In this document: positions 63,862 through 64,000 of the stretch, in pieces
Layout of the letters: the number at the start of each line of letters is the position of its first letter
Numbering within the stretch: position 1 is the stretch's first letter
Source of the DNA: Paenibacillus xylanilyticus
GTDB lineage: Bacteria > Bacillota > Bacilli > Paenibacillales > Paenibacillaceae
Assembly: GCF_009664365.1 (NCBI RefSeq)
Contig: NZ_CP044310.1
Coordinates: 2,367,001 to 2,431,000, forward strand
Length of the DNA: 64,000 bases
Reading direction: 5' to 3'
The notes under the pieces: model-generated
Seen by the model: the letters and a program-made list of their open reading frames with translations, nothing else
Database searches by the model: none
Told to the model about the DNA's origin: nothing
Position numbers and translations under genes: made by a program

Positions 63862-63876
63862 AGTAAACGCTTGCAT
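63862..63876 (-). promoter_or_regulatory. cre-like site before dprA
   Basis: The minus-strand reading ATGCAAGCGTTTACT fits WTGNAANCGNWNNCW exactly, 62 bp before dprA. One perfect match per window is expected by chance, so confidence is low. Confidence 0.35.
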
Positions 63877-63937
63877 TCTGTCGTCACAACCTACACAATA
63901 TGAGGGAAGTGTTCTTCCCGCTCGGGAGGCTTACAGT

Positions 63938-64000
63938 ATGGAGAAAAGCTTGATTCTGTTTGGTTTGCATGAAATGGATGGTGTTGGGAAGAAAACGATC
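63938..64000 (+). CDS. dprA: DprA (DNA processing protein), start only
   Basis: Only 21 codons are inside the window. The ATG follows CGGGAGGC, and the peptide MEKSLILFGLHEMDGVGKKT matches the N-terminal SAM-like segment of DprA, which loads RecA on single-stranded DNA during transformation. Location after sucD is the same as in B. subtilis. The gene continues past the window end. Confidence 0.75.
   Translation, partial: MEKSLILFGLHEMDGVGKKTI

Overview
The window comes from a low-to-moderate GC Gram-positive, endospore-forming member of the Bacillales. Gene content and order (rsmD-coaD, ylbJ, ylbL, ylbM; yceD-rpmF; fapR-plsX-fab-acpP; rnc-smc-ftsY; ylxM-ffh-rpsP-khpA; rimM-trmD; rplS; rbgA-rnhB-ylqG-ylqH-yraN; sucCD-dprA) and the YesN/YesM-type sugar regulators fit Paenibacillus or a close relative. 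This is an inference from synteny and protein character, not from a database match. No rRNA, tRNA, CRISPR array, insertion sequence or prophage is visible.

Positions 1-19,600 are a carbohydrate-use region. It starts with the C-terminal part of an altronate-dehydratase-family protein. A WYL regulator paired with an AlkZ-related protein follows, then a GH42 beta-galactosidase divergent from an AraC regulator. Next come an acetylesterase, a GDSL esterase and an SMP-30 lactonase in one run, then a YesN/YesM two-component system. The block ends with a sugar ABC importer (lipoprotein plus two permeases, no ATPase) and a GH2 beta-galactosidase. The parts list resembles the B. subtilis yes (rhamnogalacturonan) cluster. 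cre-like sites lie before the two-component system and, three times, before the importer.

Positions 19,600-22,976 are a small accessory pocket. It holds three small genes of unknown function, a secreted orphan protein in AT-rich DNA and a 46-residue membrane protein, with long AT-rich spacers.

Positions 22,977-37,900 are housekeeping: rsmD-coaD, the sporulation gene ylbJ, the PDZ-Lon-type protease ylbL, tmcAL, a flavohaemoprotein with a well-placed Fnr-type site, and the run yceD-rpmF-fapR-plsX-fabH-fabD-fabG-acpP-fabF-rnc. That order is the E. coli yceD-to-fabF order with the repressor gene fapR, preceded by a FapR-type operator, inserted.

Positions 38,000-54,450 hold chromosome, secretion and ribosome-assembly genes: smc, ftsY, a hemolysin-III protein, ylxM-ffh-rpsP-khpA, rimM-trmD, rplS, lepB, rbgA and rnhB. 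The usually tight trmD-rplS junction is split by a VOC protein, a calcium-loop propeller protein and a polysaccharide deacetylase.

Positions 54,460-64,000 hold a FliK-like/FlhB-C-like pair (ylqG-ylqH), yraN, a nitroreductase, a ComM/YifB ATPase, the divergent ohr/ohrR peroxide-stress pair, sucC-sucD (separated by a nested inverted-repeat element) and the first codons of dprA.
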